The notes: generated by a model not told the origin, from the letters alone. DNA of 64,000 bases from Phycisphaeraceae bacterium (GCA_019636675.1 JAHBXC010000001.1:62001-126000); one strand, 5' to 3'. Counted from the stretch's first letter, positions 15,710 through 26,572 are shown. Translations and numbers: made by a program.

Positions 15710-16939
15710 ATGAGACACGGTGCTTCGTTGCTTATGGGAGCGGTGGTGATTCTGGTCGCCTCGATGTCCGGCTGCGTGACCTCGAAGCGACCGTTCGGCC
15801 CGCTGTCTGGACCGTCGGTCGAACTCGCCGAGATCCCCGGCTTCCCTGAGCCCGTGCGGTTCTGGGGAGACTCGCACCCGGAAGCGCTTGCCGCGATGGC
15901 TGTTGCCGCGACCCGGCGAGAGGAGGCGTATCTGAAGCGTCGGGGGCACACGGGCGGCCTGCCACCGGCTGCGATGCTCGCGTTGTCGGGTGGTGGAGAG
16001 AACGGCGCGTACGGCGCCGGCCTGCTCTGTGGCTGGACGGAGCATGGCAACCGACCCGATTTCAAACTCGTCACGGGCATCAGCACCGGGGCGCTGATCG
16101 CTCCGATGGCGTTCCTGGGCTCGGAGCAGGATGCGAACCTGAAGAGGTTCTACACCTCGGTCACCCTGAAAGACATAGCCAAACCCCGCGGGAAGTTGGA
16201 TGTGCTGTGGAAGGACGCGGCCGCCGACACCGGCCCGCTTGCGTCGCTGATCGAGCAGATCGTGGATGACGCGTTCCTGCGCCGCATCGCGGAGGAATAC
16301 GAGAAGGGACGCCTGCTGTTCATCGGCACGACATACATCGACGCGGAGCGCCCGGTTCTGTGGGACATGGGCGCGATCGCGCGCCGGGGCGGGCCCGAGG
16401 CGGCGGCGCTTTTCCGGAAAGTCATGCTCGCGTCGGCGTCGATCCCCGCGGCGTTCCCGCCGCAGTACATCGCGGTCGAGTCCGGCGGGAAGAGATTCGA
16501 TGAGATGCATGTCGACGGCGGCGCCACGGCGCAGGTGTTCGTCTACCCCGCGAGTCTGGATCTGCAGCAGTTTGGGAGCGAGCACGGCCTCACGCGCGAG
16601 CGGCGCCTGTACGTGATCCGCAACGGCCTGCTGGGTGCGACCTGGTACCCGGTCAACCCGCGTGCGCTGCCCATCGCGACGCGTTCGATCAGCGCGCTGA
16701 TCCGCACGCAGGGGGTCGGGGACTTGTACCGAATCTACCTCGGAGCGCTGCGCGACGGCCTGGAATTCAATCTCGCGGTGATCGAGGACGACCTTCCCTT
16801 CCCTCCGAAGAGCGCGCCCTTCGACTCGGTGTACATGACCAACCTGTTCAATCTCGGGTACGAGCGTGGGAAGGTCGGGTACCCGTGGATGAAGTCCCCT
16901 CCCGGGTTCGATGTGGAAGACATCACCCGCCAGCGGTGA
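15710..16939 (+). CDS. Patatin-like phospholipase lipoprotein
   Basis: 409 residues. The start at 15710 (MRHGAS) gives a lipoprotein signal with lipobox-like SMSGC; longer upstream frames would bury it. The patatin domain shows the oxyanion loop SGGGENGAYGAG, the nucleophile elbow GISTG and the catalytic Asp in DGG. It is expected to hydrolyse acyl esters of lipids in the envelope. The family often has DGA where this has DGG, a common variant. It lies divergent from pxpB and convergent with tRNA(CAU), which starts 9 bp after the stop. Confidence 0.87.
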   Translation: MRHGASLLMGAVVILVASMSGCVTSKRPFGPLSGPSVELAEIPGFPEPVRFWGDSHPEALAAMAVAATRREEAYLKRRGHTGGLPPAAMLALSGGGENGAYGAGLLCGWTEHGNRPDFKLVTGISTGALIAPMAFLGSEQDANLKRFYTSVTLKDIAKPRGKLDVLWKDAAADTGPLASLIEQIVDDAFLRRIAEEYEKGRLLFIGTTYIDAERPVLWDMGAIARRGGPEAAALFRKVMLASASIPAAFPPQYIAVESGGKRFDEMHVDGGATAQVFVYPASLDLQQFGSEHGLTRERRLYVIRNGLLGATWYPVNPRALPIATRSISALIRTQGVGDLYRIYLGALRDGLEFNLAVIEDDLPFPPKSAPFDSVYMTNLFNLGYERGKVGYPWMKSPPGFDVEDITRQR

Positions 16940-16947
16940 GAGGGAAG

Positions 16948-17020
16948 TAGCCCCGGCAGGATTCGAACCTGCGACCTGACCGATTATGAGTCGGCTGCTC
17001 TACCGCTGAGCTACGGGGCC
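16948..17020 (-). tRNA. tRNA with CAU anticodon (Ile2 or elongator Met)
   Basis: 73 nt. The acceptor is GGCCCCG/CGGGGCT with a G-U first pair and A73. The anticodon stem CCGAC... /...GTCGG-type arm encloses loop CTCATAA, anticodon CAU. The T-loop is TTCGAAT. No CCA is encoded. Whether it is lysidine-modified tRNA-Ile2 or elongator tRNA-Met cannot be settled from the sequence alone; initiator is unlikely because position 1-72 pairs. Confidence 0.92.
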
Positions 17021-17042
17021 GGTTGGCGTGACCCAAGCATAA

Positions 17043-17072
17043 CGCCCGCGCGTCAGGGTGGGCGCGCGGGCG
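17043..17072. repeat. GC-rich inverted repeat after glnN
   Basis: CGCCCGCGCG/CGCGCGGGCG arms around a 10-nt loop, between the glnN stop and tRNA(CAU). It lacks a real T-run, so a terminator role is uncertain. Confidence 0.4.
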
Positions 17073-17128
17073 TGGGGTGTGGCTGGGTTGGGCCCGGAGC
17101 CCGTGGCCCGGGGGCCGGGGGCCGGGGG

Positions 17129-19324
17129 TCACTTGATGAAGAGCATCTCGCGGTAGATCGGCATCGGCCAGAGGTCGTCGGCGACGATGGTTTCCAGTTC
17201 GTCGGCCACCTCGCGCAGGTCTGTCATGGCCGGGATCGCCTTGTCGCGCAGGTGCTCGGCTTCCTTCTGGGGGTCGTCGTTGGAGTGGCCGATCGCGTCC
17301 TCGACGCGGGCGGCGGCGGCGCGCAGACGCGAGATCAGCTCGCAGACGCGCTCGAGGTCCTCGCGCGAGTCGGTCGCCTCGATGTTGACCGCTTCGGCCG
17401 ACGCGACGGCGTCGGCGAGCTGGACCTGGTGGCGCAGGGCCGCCGGCAGCACCAGCCGGCGCGACATCGAGACCATCGTGCGCGCCTCGATGACGATCTG
17501 CTTGTTGTACTTCTCGTAGAAGATGTGGGTGCGCGCCGCGAGCTCGGTCTTGCTCATGACGCTGTACTTCGCGAAGAGGTCCGCGGCCTTCTTGGACTTG
17601 AGCGCCGCGAGGGCGGCGACCGTCTCGCGGTTGTTGGGCAGCCCGCGCTTCGCGGCCTCGTCGCGCCAGGCCTGGGTGTAGTTGTCGCCGTCGAAGATAA
17701 CCCGCTTGTGATCGCTGACGATCTCCTTGAGCAACGCGCGGACAGCGGCGTCGAGCTTCTCCGGGGTGTTGGACTTGCCGACCGCCTTCTCGAGCTTCGT
17801 CGCGATGTAGTCGAGCGACTCGGCGACGATGGTGTTGAGGACGGTGTTGGGCCAGCCGACGGACTGGGTGGAGCCGACGGCGCGGAACTCGAACTTGTTG
17901 CCGGTGAAGGCAAAGGGCGAGGTGCGGTTGCGATCGGACGCGTGGCGCGGGATCTGGGGGAGTGTCCGCGCGCCGAGCGACATGGCGCCGCCCTTCTTGG
18001 TGCCGCGGTTCTCTCCGGATTCGAGCTGGCTGACGATGTCGCTGAGCATGTCGCCCAGGTAGATAGACATGATGGCGGGCGGCGCCTCGTTGGCGCCCAG
18101 GCGGTGGTCGTTGCCGGCGTGCGCGACGGCGGCGCGGAGGAGGTCGCAGTGCAGGTCCACGGCGCGGATGACGGCGCAGAGGCAGGTGAGGAACTGCATG
18201 TTGGTGTGGGTGTCGTCGCGCGGGTCGAGCAGGTTGACGCCGGTGTCGGTGGCCATCGACCAGTTGTTGTGCTTGCCCGATCCGTTGACGCCGGCGAATG
18301 GCTTCTCGTGCAGGATGCACTGGAGGCCGAAGCGCGGGGCGATGCGCTTGAGGGTCTCCATCACGAGTGACTGATGGTCGCAGGCGACGTTGGCGAGCTC
18401 GAAGAGGGGGGCGATCTCGAACTGCCCCGGCGCGACCTCGTTGTGGCGCGTGCGCACCGGCACGCCCAGCGCGTAGAGGTTGCGATCGACCTCGGCCATG
18501 TACGCGAGGACGCGGGGCGGGATGGAGCCGAAGTAGTGGTCCTCGAGCTGCTGGTCCTTCGCGGCCTTGGCGCCGAAGAGGGTCCGGTCGCAGGTCATGA
18601 GGTCGGGGCGCGCGAAGTAGAAGTTCCGGTCGATCAGGAAGTACTCCTGTTCGACTCCGAGCGAGGTGTTGACTCGCGAGACGCCGGCGTCGGTCCCGAA
18701 GAGCTTCAGGATGCGCATGGCGTGCTCGGAGAGCGCGTCGATGGAGCGGAGCAGGGGGGTCTTGTAGTCGAGGGCCTCGCCGGTCCACGAGACGAAAGCG
18801 GTGGGGATGCAGAGCGTGACGGTGTTCGTGCCGCGGACGAGGAAGACGGGCGAGGAGGGGTCCCAGGCGGTGTAGCCTCGCGCTTCGAAGGTGCCTCGCA
18901 CGCCGCCGGAGGGGAAGGAGGACGCGTCGGGCTCTCCGGAGATGAGCGAATCGCCGGAGAACTCGACGAGCGCGCCGCCGATGCCGTCGGGCATGATGAA
19001 GGAGTCGTGCTTCTCGGCGGTGGAGCCGGTAAGGGGCTGGAACCAGTGCGTGTAGTGGGTGGCGCCGTGCTCGAGGGCCCAGTCCTTCATCGCGTTGGCG
19101 ACGGTGTTGGCGACGGCGGGGTCGAGGGGCTCGCCAAACTTGACGGTGCGCTGGACCGCCTTGAAGACCTCTTTGGGGAGGCGCTGGCGCATGACGCGTT
19201 CGGAGAAGACATCGCGGCCGAAGAGGTCTTCCGCCTTCTCGGCGCGGGTGTCGCGCGCGTGGGCGGCTTCGCTCCACTGGATGACCGAGCGGATAGCGTC
19301 CGAGCGGCTCGTGCTGTGGTTCAT
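17129..19324 (-). CDS. glnN: Glutamine synthetase type III
   Basis: 731 residues, the length typical of GSIII rather than ~450-470 for GSI. It makes glutamine from glutamate, ammonia and ATP in the cytoplasm. Seen: the GSIII N-terminal region with [11 protein letters not shown] and [14 protein letters not shown] and EKHDSF, the ammonia/glutamate site region [11 protein letters not shown], the KFEFRAVGS stretch, and a long helical C-terminal tail. The start ATG 19324 follows no clear ribosome site. No glnB or ntr gene is adjacent. The gene stands between tRNA(CAU) and a MazG-like gene, both in the same direction. Confidence 0.96.
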   Translation of the reverse strand: MNHSTSRSDAIRSVIQWSEAAHARDTRAEKAEDLFGRDVFSERVMRQRLPKEVFKAVQRTVKFGEPLDPAVANTVANAMKDWALEHGATHYTHWFQPLTGSTAEKHDSFIMPDGIGGALVEFSGDSLISGEPDASSFPSGGVRGTFEARGYTAWDPSSPVFLVRGTNTVTLCIPTAFVSWTGEALDYKTPLLRSIDALSEHAMRILKLFGTDAGVSRVNTSLGVEQEYFLIDRNFYFARPDLMTCDRTLFGAKAAKDQQLEDHYFGSIPPRVLAYMAEVDRNLYALGVPVRTRHNEVAPGQFEIAPLFELANVACDHQSLVMETLKRIAPRFGLQCILHEKPFAGVNGSGKHNNWSMATDTGVNLLDPRDDTHTNMQFLTCLCAVIRAVDLHCDLLRAAVAHAGNDHRLGANEAPPAIMSIYLGDMLSDIVSQLESGENRGTKKGGAMSLGARTLPQIPRHASDRNRTSPFAFTGNKFEFRAVGSTQSVGWPNTVLNTIVAESLDYIATKLEKAVGKSNTPEKLDAAVRALLKEIVSDHKRVIFDGDNYTQAWRDEAAKRGLPNNRETVAALAALKSKKAADLFAKYSVMSKTELAARTHIFYEKYNKQIVIEARTMVSMSRRLVLPAALRHQVQLADAVASAEAVNIEATDSREDLERVCELISRLRAAAARVEDAIGHSNDDPQKEAEHLRDKAIPAMTDLREVADELETIVADDLWPMPIYREMLFIK

Positions 19325-19499
19325 CTGTGCTTCTGGCTCTCGCGAGGGAGGTGCGTGGCGGTCGCTGAGGCGCCGCGTCGTGGGCTGTGAGGTCTGTCGC
19401 CTGGGCGGGCGCCGGGCGTCCGCGCGGGCATTGTCGTCGATCGGGCAGGGCGTGCAACCCGCGCCGTGCGCGGGCTCGCGCGGCCGGCGGGTGCGAGCG

Positions 19500-19850
19500 T
19501 CATTGCTTCACGCCCTCGACCTTGCCCGCGACGGTGTACTTCTTCAGCGCCGCTTCAAGATCGACCCCGGTGATGTTGGCGAGGGTGGTGAGCCACGCGA
19601 GAACATCGGCGAACTCTTCGTCGAGGTTCGCCCGTTCCTCAGGGGAGGGAGACCGGTCGGGCAGGTTGTTCTGGATCGCGGTCGCGAGCTCGCCGACCTC
19701 TTCCATCAGCCAGAGGAATGTCCCCGGGGCGCCCCGGGCAGAATCGGTCGCGAAGTATTTGTCCCGGATGAGCTTCTGGAAGGCGGCGAGGGTCAGCCCG
19801 GCCCCCTGGGGGGGCTGCGGCGAACCCGTGATGCGCGGCGCGTCGCTCAT
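19500..19850 (-). CDS. MazG-like nucleotide pyrophosphohydrolase
   Basis: 116 residues, a single MazG-type all-alpha NTP-PPase domain. The metal-binding pattern is visible as [12 protein letters not shown] (ExxE) and [12 protein letters not shown] (ExxD). Such enzymes remove unwanted NTPs or dNTPs; substrate unknown. The chosen start is the ATG at 19850 (MSDAPR), because upstream frame has no domain. It lies ~60 bp downstream of the BFD-like gene and may share its transcript. It could also be a phosphoribosyl-ATP pyrophosphatase relative, but no his genes are nearby. Confidence 0.85.
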   Translation of the reverse strand: MSDAPRITGSPQPPQGAGLTLAAFQKLIRDKYFATDSARGAPGTFLWLMEEVGELATAIQNNLPDRSPSPEERANLDEEFADVLAWLTTLANITGVDLEAALKKYTVAGKVEGVKQ

Positions 19851-19909
19851 CGGGCGGACACAGTAGCGCGCACGCGTGGGGACATCAGACCGGGCGAGCA
19901 AAAAAGGGC

Positions 19910-20176
19910 TCAGCCGGCCGCCTTGGGCTTGGGGGGCAGGACCGGGAACCGTGTCTTGCCGGTCGCGAGCATGAGCTGGACATACTGCTCGCAGGTCCCG
20001 CAGCCGCAGCAGCAGCCGGTTTTGGCGCACAGGGCGTCGAAGTCGAGCCCCTCGCGCGCGGCGATCTCCTTCAACTCCGCGAAGGTGACGTCGTAGCACA
20101 CGCAGCGGTCGACGGGTTCGGGGTCGTAGGGGTCGTACATCGGGGTGACTTCGCGGGCCGGGCTCTGGCGGATCAT
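19910..20176 (-). CDS. BFD-like [2Fe-2S]-binding protein
   Basis: 88 residues. The BFD-type cysteine pattern is CVC ... CCCGCGTC. BFD domains carry a 2Fe-2S cluster and are known to release iron from bacterioferritin. The ATG at 20176 overlaps the pseudopilin stop (ATGA), which implies translational coupling; a second Met (20140, MYDPYDP) is the alternative start and would drop 12 residues. It is the last gene of the riboswitch-led operon (22109-20970-20173-19910). A redox role there, for example in reducing a cobalt or iron ligand, is inference. Confidence 0.8.
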   Translation of the reverse strand: MIRQSPAREVTPMYDPYDPEPVDRCVCYDVTFAELKEIAAREGLDFDALCAKTGCCCGCGTCEQYVQLMLATGKTRFPVLPPKPKAAG

Positions 20177-20973
20177 TCGTAGTCAAAGAGCGCGTTGGAA
20201 TCCTCCGGGCCGAACCACCCGAGGTTGAGCGGGCCGGGGTCGGTCCGATAGATGCCCGACCAGGCGGTGCTGTCGCGCTCGCGCCGGCTCACGTGCCCGT
20301 CGAGCCAGGCGACGCTGGCGTATCCCCGGTGCCGGAAGTGCGTCGACGGGTCGGGACGGCCGGTCGGGGCGTGGGGGTGGACGCTGGGTTCAACGAACGA
20401 GTACTCGATCAGCCCGTCGTCGGACGCGAAGGCGGCGTCTGTGAACTCCACGGTTTCGGCAGGGCGACGGAAGCGGTCCCTTCGCGTGCCGACTCGGTCG
20501 TCCCTGACGGTCCACCGACCGGGGAGCCGATCGGTGCGATCAGCGCCCACGAAGGCGGCGTTGTAGCCGTAGCCACCGGCGCCGGCCTCGAAGCCGCGCC
20601 CGTCCTCGCGAAGCGCGCGCAGCGTGGGCTCGAAGGTCGGGCACGCGCGAACGCCCTCGCTGGTTGCTCCGGAGCCGAGGTAGGGGGTCAGCGCGCCGCG
20701 CGCCGGGTCGAAGCGCTCCGAGACGCCGGAGCGTTCGCCGTGCCAGCGCCGCAGGTTGTCGCGAAACTCGGCGGCGGCGGGGACGCTCCTCCCCCGGTGA
20801 TCGACGGCGAAGGCGGCGTTCGCGACGCCGAGCTGGCGGATCTGCGCGACGCACCGGGCGCCCTGCGAGGCGGCGCGCGCGCTCGAGAGCGTCGGGACGA
20901 GCACCCCGATGAGCAGCGCGATCACCGCGACGGCGACCAGCGCCTCGACCAGCGTGAACGCGCGCCGGTTCAT
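20173..20973 (-). CDS. Type II secretion pseudopilin-like protein, H-X9-DG type
   Basis: 266 residues. The N-terminus RRAFTLVEALVAVAVIALL is a prepilin cleavage/methylation motif: the site follows the basic residues, F is +1-like, E is at +5, and one membrane helix follows. The C-terminus has HRGYASVAWLDG, exactly H-X9-DG, a tail typical of planctomycete pseudopilin-like proteins. Such proteins occur in many copies in this phylum, and their export role is largely unproved. It is coupled by 4-bp overlaps to the dockerin-like surface protein upstream and the BFD gene downstream. Its place in a B12-regulated operon is unusual. Confidence 0.85.
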   Translation of the reverse strand: MNRRAFTLVEALVAVAVIALLIGVLVPTLSSARAASQGARCVAQIRQLGVANAAFAVDHRGRSVPAAAEFRDNLRRWHGERSGVSERFDPARGALTPYLGSGATSEGVRACPTFEPTLRALREDGRGFEAGAGGYGYNAAFVGADRTDRLPGRWTVRDDRVGTRRDRFRRPAETVEFTDAAFASDDGLIEYSFVEPSVHPHAPTGRPDPSTHFRHRGYASVAWLDGHVSRRERDSTAWSGIYRTDPGPLNLGWFGPEDSNALFDYE

Positions 20974-22109
20974 CGCGATTCTCCGAGGGACGCGCCGAAG
21001 TTGGTGAGCACCGCGTTGAGGTCGGCGAAGTTCACCACGCCGTCGCAGTTCACATCGCCCTCGAGGTTCGCGCCGCCGGCGCCGAAATTGGTGAGGACCG
21101 CGTTGAGATCGGCGAAGTTGACGACGCCGTCGCCGTTGGCGTCGCCCGCGAGAAGCACTCGCGAACGGACGCGCGCGACGCCCCCGATCTCGGCGCTGAT
21201 TTCGCCGAAGAACCCGCTGATCGCGTCGACGCCGGTGGTGATGCGGATGAAGTCGAAGCCGGGCAGGTTGGCGGGCTCGCCGGTGATCGGGTGAACGGCC
21301 CAGGCGATGTCGAACGCGTCGCCGCCGCCCGAGCCGGGGGTGATGCCGATGTTGAAGGGGTCGTCGGGGATCGTGTAGAAATCGATCGGATCGACGCCGC
21401 CGGGCAGGGCCATGACAGGGGTGAAGTCGGCATAGCCGTAGATGGCTTCAGCGGTCGCGCCGGCGGGGAGCGAAATGATCTGTTGCGCGAACGACGAGGG
21501 CAATTCGTACGCGACGGTGGTGTAGGGCCCGACGAAACCGAGCGAGAACGGGTACCAGAAGATGTCCATCGGCGGCGCGGGCGTGGACTCGTCGTCGTCC
21601 CACTGCTGCGTGCGCAGCGCGGTCGCCGGGATCGAGGGAAGCGACGATCCGCGGATGATGTACCACTGATCGTCGGCGATGCCGTTGCCGTTGGCGTCGA
21701 GGGAGATCTCGATGTGGGCCGCTTCGGCGAAACGCCGGCGCGGGTCGCCGCTGACATAGACCGCGTTGCCGAACACGATGGCGTCGAGCCCCATCGGGTT
21801 GCAGGGGTCGTTCCACACGGTGGAGGCGAAGCGCAGGGTGATGCTGCCGCCGAATCCGCCGAGGGTGACGAGTTTGGAGAGGTCGGCGTTGTTCGTCCCG
21901 CCGCCGACGGGCGCGCCCAGGGCGCGCGCCGGGTTGTTGAAGTCGGGGTCGTTGACGAACTGGCCCGGCGCGGGGAGGTATTGGACGACCTCGCTCGCGA
22001 ACCAGTGCGGGTCGGCGTGGGCCCCGGCGAGGATCGTCGCCGATGCGCACGCCGCGACGAGCGTCACGGCTCGGCGCGGCATGAAGGGGTGCGCACTCGT
22101 GGTCGGCAT
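20970..22109 (-). CDS. Secreted surface protein with two dockerin-like repeats, B12-operon
   Basis: 379 residues from the ATG at 22109, which overlaps the upstream stop as TGATG. A signal peptide runs to about residue 32 (LAGAHA). The main domain has EVVQYLPAPGQFVNDP, GGFGGSITLRF, then LDANGNGIADDQWYIIRGS. I recognise this pattern from cell-surface proteins in cobalamin-riboswitch loci of Bacteroidetes. The C-terminus has two near-identical calcium loops, GDANGDGVVNFADLNAVLTN and DVNCDGVVNFADLNAVLTN, as in type I dockerins. It may help bind or present cobalamin at the surface. The function is not demonstrated; the family resemblance is from memory. Confidence 0.75.
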   Translation of the reverse strand: MPTTSAHPFMPRRAVTLVAACASATILAGAHADPHWFASEVVQYLPAPGQFVNDPDFNNPARALGAPVGGGTNNADLSKLVTLGGFGGSITLRFASTVWNDPCNPMGLDAIVFGNAVYVSGDPRRRFAEAAHIEISLDANGNGIADDQWYIIRGSSLPSIPATALRTQQWDDDESTPAPPMDIFWYPFSLGFVGPYTTVAYELPSSFAQQIISLPAGATAEAIYGYADFTPVMALPGGVDPIDFYTIPDDPFNIGITPGSGGGDAFDIAWAVHPITGEPANLPGFDFIRITTGVDAISGFFGEISAEIGGVARVRSRVLLAGDANGDGVVNFADLNAVLTNFGAGGANLEGDVNCDGVVNFADLNAVLTNFGASLGESR

Positions 22110-23176
22110 CACGCGGCGCTCCTCTCACGCCGGCGACGCGACACCACGAAGAGTCCCGACGCGAGCAGGGGCAGCCCCGCGCCGGGGGTGGGGATGGCGA
22201 AGCGGTACGCCACGCCCCCGGAGATCGCGATGGCCTCTCCGGTGATCGAGTTGAAGAGGACCGAGTATGAGAACGCGCTGCCGCCCGACGGGTCAAAGCG
22301 CAGCTCGAGCGCGTCGGGCACGATGCCGGCGCCCGCGAGCGCGTCGCTCAGAAGATCGGCGCCGATGACGGCGAAGAACCCGGACTCTCCCCCGCCGAAC
22401 TCGGCGCCGCCGATCAGCAGGTTGCCTCGCGAATCGATCGCGAGGGACGCGGCCGAGAGCGCGTCGGCGACCGCGACGCCCGATGCCTCGTACGAGAACG
22501 GCGCCGCGGCGTTCGCGAGATCGCTGAGCAGGAACGCGCGGACCTCGCCCGTCTGGCTGTTGCCAGGCGCAGAGTCGAACGCGAAGCCGTTGCCGGTGAA
22601 GAGCCAGGTCCCGTCGGTGATGACGCCGCCCGAGGCGCCGTCGAGAGAGTCGACGACGGTGCGCGTGGAGAGCGTGCTCGCGCGGAGTTCGCTGACGATC
22701 CCGCCCGAGAATCCGTCGGCGCCGGACACGAAGAGCGTGTCGTTGTCGGACCAGCGCCCGGCGTAGTTCGCGAGCGCGACGCTGGACGCCGCGCTGATCG
22801 ACATGGGGTCGAGCGTATTCACCTCGATGAGCAGCACGCTCGCGCCGGCGCCGAAGTTGCCATCGCCGATCGCGAGGCGCGAGCCGTCGGGCGTGACGGC
22901 GAGGAACGAGGGGCCGAACGAGTTGAGCAGCGACGAGTCGATCGCGCCGATCTGCGCCCAGGACGACGAGTTGGCCGCGGTCTGCGCGACGAGTGCGCCG
23001 TCGGCGCGAACGCCGACGAGACGCCCGTCGGGCAGGACATCGACGCCGGCGATGCCGGACGCGACCGTGTACTGTCCGACGAGCGTGTAACTCGGGGCGG
23101 CGAGGGCGGTGGACGAGAGGGCGCAAAGCGACACGGCGCACGGCATCGCCGCGCGGAGCAGGGAAAGGTTGGTCAT
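22109..23176 (-). CDS. Secreted propeller-like protein with PxPG-CTERM, riboswitch-controlled
   Basis: 355 residues from the ATG at 23176. A signal peptide ends near residue 26 (STALAAP). The body repeats blade-like units (GVDVLPDGRLVGVR, FLAVTPDGSRLAIGD, LAIDSRGNLLIGG), suggesting a beta-propeller. The C-terminus has IPTPGAG, a hydrophobic stretch and SRRRRE, the PxPG variant of PEP-CTERM. It is the first gene after a cobalamin riboswitch (about 140 nt upstream). Bacteroidetes BtuG is a surface beta-propeller that binds cobalamin and is under the same kind of riboswitch. A BtuG-like role is therefore plausible but unproved, since sequence identity could not be tested. Confidence 0.75.
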   Translation of the reverse strand: MTNLSLLRAAMPCAVSLCALSSTALAAPSYTLVGQYTVASGIAGVDVLPDGRLVGVRADGALVAQTAANSSSWAQIGAIDSSLLNSFGPSFLAVTPDGSRLAIGDGNFGAGASVLLIEVNTLDPMSISAASSVALANYAGRWSDNDTLFVSGADGFSGGIVSELRASTLSTRTVVDSLDGASGGVITDGTWLFTGNGFAFDSAPGNSQTGEVRAFLLSDLANAAAPFSYEASGVAVADALSAASLAIDSRGNLLIGGAEFGGGESGFFAVIGADLLSDALAGAGIVPDALELRFDPSGGSAFSYSVLFNSITGEAIAISGGVAYRFAIPTPGAGLPLLASGLFVVSRRRRERSAA

Positions 23177-23623
23177 GGCGACCAGACTCCGATTGTTCGT
23201 CCCGATTCGCGCAGGACGGCTCCCGACGAGGATTGGGCGCTCGCGAGGGGCTTGTGTGTCTGCGCAGAGGGCCCGGCGGGGAGCGCGCGGGCGCTGCGCC
23301 GACGCCCTGGTTCGCGAGGGCGGAAAGGCACTCGTCAACGGTCGGTCTTCCGGCTTGGGGCTCCTGCGACCGGCCTTCCCGACCGAACACGCATGGAGTC
23401 GCGTGGGGTCAGTGGCGCTCAAGGGTCGAGGATGCTGCCCCTTACGGCGGCGCGTCCGCGGCGGCTTTTCACCGCACTTCCCGTTTCACCCCTCGCCCCG
23501 AACGCCTCAAGCGGCGGGCGGACACGAAGGGCTCCGTTGACGCCATCAGACTATCGGAACCTGCGGAGATGTCAATCCGGTTGGGAGAACTTGTCGTTCG
23601 GGGCACGAGTAGATCTCACCCAG
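23177..23623. other. Divergent intergenic region carrying the B12 riboswitch
   Basis: 447 bp between two divergent starts. The riboswitch occupies about 23315-23525. A 138-nt GC-rich leader separates it from the ATG at 23176. No clear terminator with a T-run was seen in that leader. Confidence 0.7.
23315..23525 (-). ncRNA. Cobalamin (B12) riboswitch
   Basis: Read on the minus strand, the core elements appear in the right order. First GAAACGGGAAGTGCGGTGAAA and its stem, then CGCGGACGCGCCGCCGTAAG (the P3-P6 core), GCCACTG, GGGAAGGCCGGTC, and lastly AAGCCGGAAGACCGACC. These correspond to the class I/II B12 box and its flanking conserved blocks. A loop with GGAGCCCC may make the kissing pair. 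It lies upstream of the gene at 22109-23176 and within the ~450-bp divergent interval shared with the metallophosphoesterase gene. Ends are approximate. Whether it acts on transcription or translation is not visible. Confidence 0.88.
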
Positions 23624-24982
23624 ATGGATGCCCCCTCACACGCGCCCCGTCGTCGTCGGATCGCACTCGCTGCCGTGACGCTCACGGCGTTCGTGGGCGT
23701 CTGGGTCGCGATGTCGCTGATCGGCGCCGCGTTCCATCGCGCGACCTGGATTCACGACCCCTCTGGAGAGCGCTCCGCCCTCGCGGCGGGCGGGCTGCGA
23801 CCCGTGGCCAACGCGATGAACCTCGCGGCCAAGCCGGGGTGGGTGATCGTCGTGCGCGTCGGGCCGCGTCACTACGAAGCGGTCCGCACCGAGCGGTGGG
23901 TGCTGCGCGCAAACATGCTCGCGTGGGGCGGGTATGTCGTCGCGATCGCTTTCGCGTGGCTCGTCTGGCGCGCGTGGTACACGGCGCAGCGACGATTCCC
24001 GTTCGTTCGCCCGCGGCGCGAGGGGACAGACCTGTCGCGACGCTCCGTACTGCTGCACGGCGTGGGCGGCGTTGTCGCGCTCGGGAGCGCCGGCTCGGTC
24101 GCCAAGGCGACCATGCTTGAGCCTATGGACCTTCGCGTGCGGCGTTTCGATGTCCCCATCCGCGACCTGCCCGAGGCGTTCGACGGGCTGCGCATCGCGG
24201 TCATCGCCGATACGCACCTGGGGCCGTTCGTCGCGCCGTCGCTGATCCGTCACGCGGTGCGCATGACGCTGGATCTGAAGCCCGATCTCATCGCGCTCGT
24301 CGGCGACTACTCGCACCACGACACTCGGGAGATCGAACTCGGGGCGAGTATCTTCGCACCCCTGTGCGAACCGGGCGCCGCGGGGTTCGGCGTGGTCGGC
24401 GTGCTGGGCAACCACGACTGGTTCAGCGGCGCGCACGCCACGCGCGAGGCGCTGCGGCGGATCGGCGTGCGCCTCGTCGAGAACACGCGCGTGTACCTCG
24501 ACCCTGAGACGATGTCGATGACCGAGCGCGACCCCGGGGGTTTAGCGCTGTGCGTCGCGGGGGTGGGGGACCTCGATCACCGCGATGTGGACCTCGCGCG
24601 GGCCCTCGGCGGCGTGCGCGAGGGCGTGCCGCGTGTGCTGCTGTCGCACAACCCGGATGTCGCGATTGACCCCGCGCTGGCGCGCGTCAGCGAGACCACG
24701 GCGCGGGAATACAGAGCAGACCTGATGCTCTGCGGGCACACCCACGGCGGGCAGGTGCGCCTCCCCTTCATCGGCGCACCCATCGTGCCGGTGCGGACGG
24801 GCCAGCGCTTCGCCGACGGGCTCAACCAGGGGCCGGCGTGCCCGGTGGTGACCACCCGCGGCGTGGGGATGTCCATCCTTCCCGTGCGATTCGGCGTGCC
24901 GCCGGAGGTGGTGGAGGTGCGCCTGATCAGAGCCTCGGGCGGAAGCACGAGGGCTGTTGCGCCGGTGGTTCATGACTCGTGA
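23624..24982 (+). CDS. Membrane-anchored metallophosphoesterase (YaeI/YkuE-like)
   Basis: 452 residues. Two N-terminal membrane helices (about residues 11-31 and 93-112) are followed by a calcineurin-like phosphoesterase domain. The metal-ligand motifs are in order: DTHLG, GDYSHH, GNHDW, LSHNPD and CGHTHGGQ. Relatives such as YkuE and LpxG/YaeI hydrolyse phosphoesters, some on UDP-diacylglucosamine in lipid A synthesis; the substrate here is open. The catalytic domain begins near residue 165, after a twin-arginine-like RRSVLLHG stretch. It is divergent from the riboswitch-led operon. Confidence 0.88.
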   Translation: MDAPSHAPRRRRIALAAVTLTAFVGVWVAMSLIGAAFHRATWIHDPSGERSALAAGGLRPVANAMNLAAKPGWVIVVRVGPRHYEAVRTERWVLRANMLAWGGYVVAIAFAWLVWRAWYTAQRRFPFVRPRREGTDLSRRSVLLHGVGGVVALGSAGSVAKATMLEPMDLRVRRFDVPIRDLPEAFDGLRIAVIADTHLGPFVAPSLIRHAVRMTLDLKPDLIALVGDYSHHDTREIELGASIFAPLCEPGAAGFGVVGVLGNHDWFSGAHATREALRRIGVRLVENTRVYLDPETMSMTERDPGGLALCVAGVGDLDHRDVDLARALGGVREGVPRVLLSHNPDVAIDPALARVSETTAREYRADLMLCGHTHGGQVRLPFIGAPIVPVRTGQRFADGLNQGPACPVVTTRGVGMSILPVRFGVPPEVVEVRLIRASGGSTRAVAPVVHDS

Positions 24983-25069
24983 ACCACGCACTGGTTGATC
25001 CCGAGGGTTGGTAGCCCGGGTCAGGAATGCCCCGGGGCACCGTAGGGGGAGGAGTGAAGAAAGAGGGGA

Positions 25070-26572
<1,503 letters not shown>

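Noticed and set aside
23177..23314. Terminator hairpin between riboswitch and gene
   Set aside because: GC-rich inverted segments exist, but no T-run follows, so no claim is made on the mechanism.
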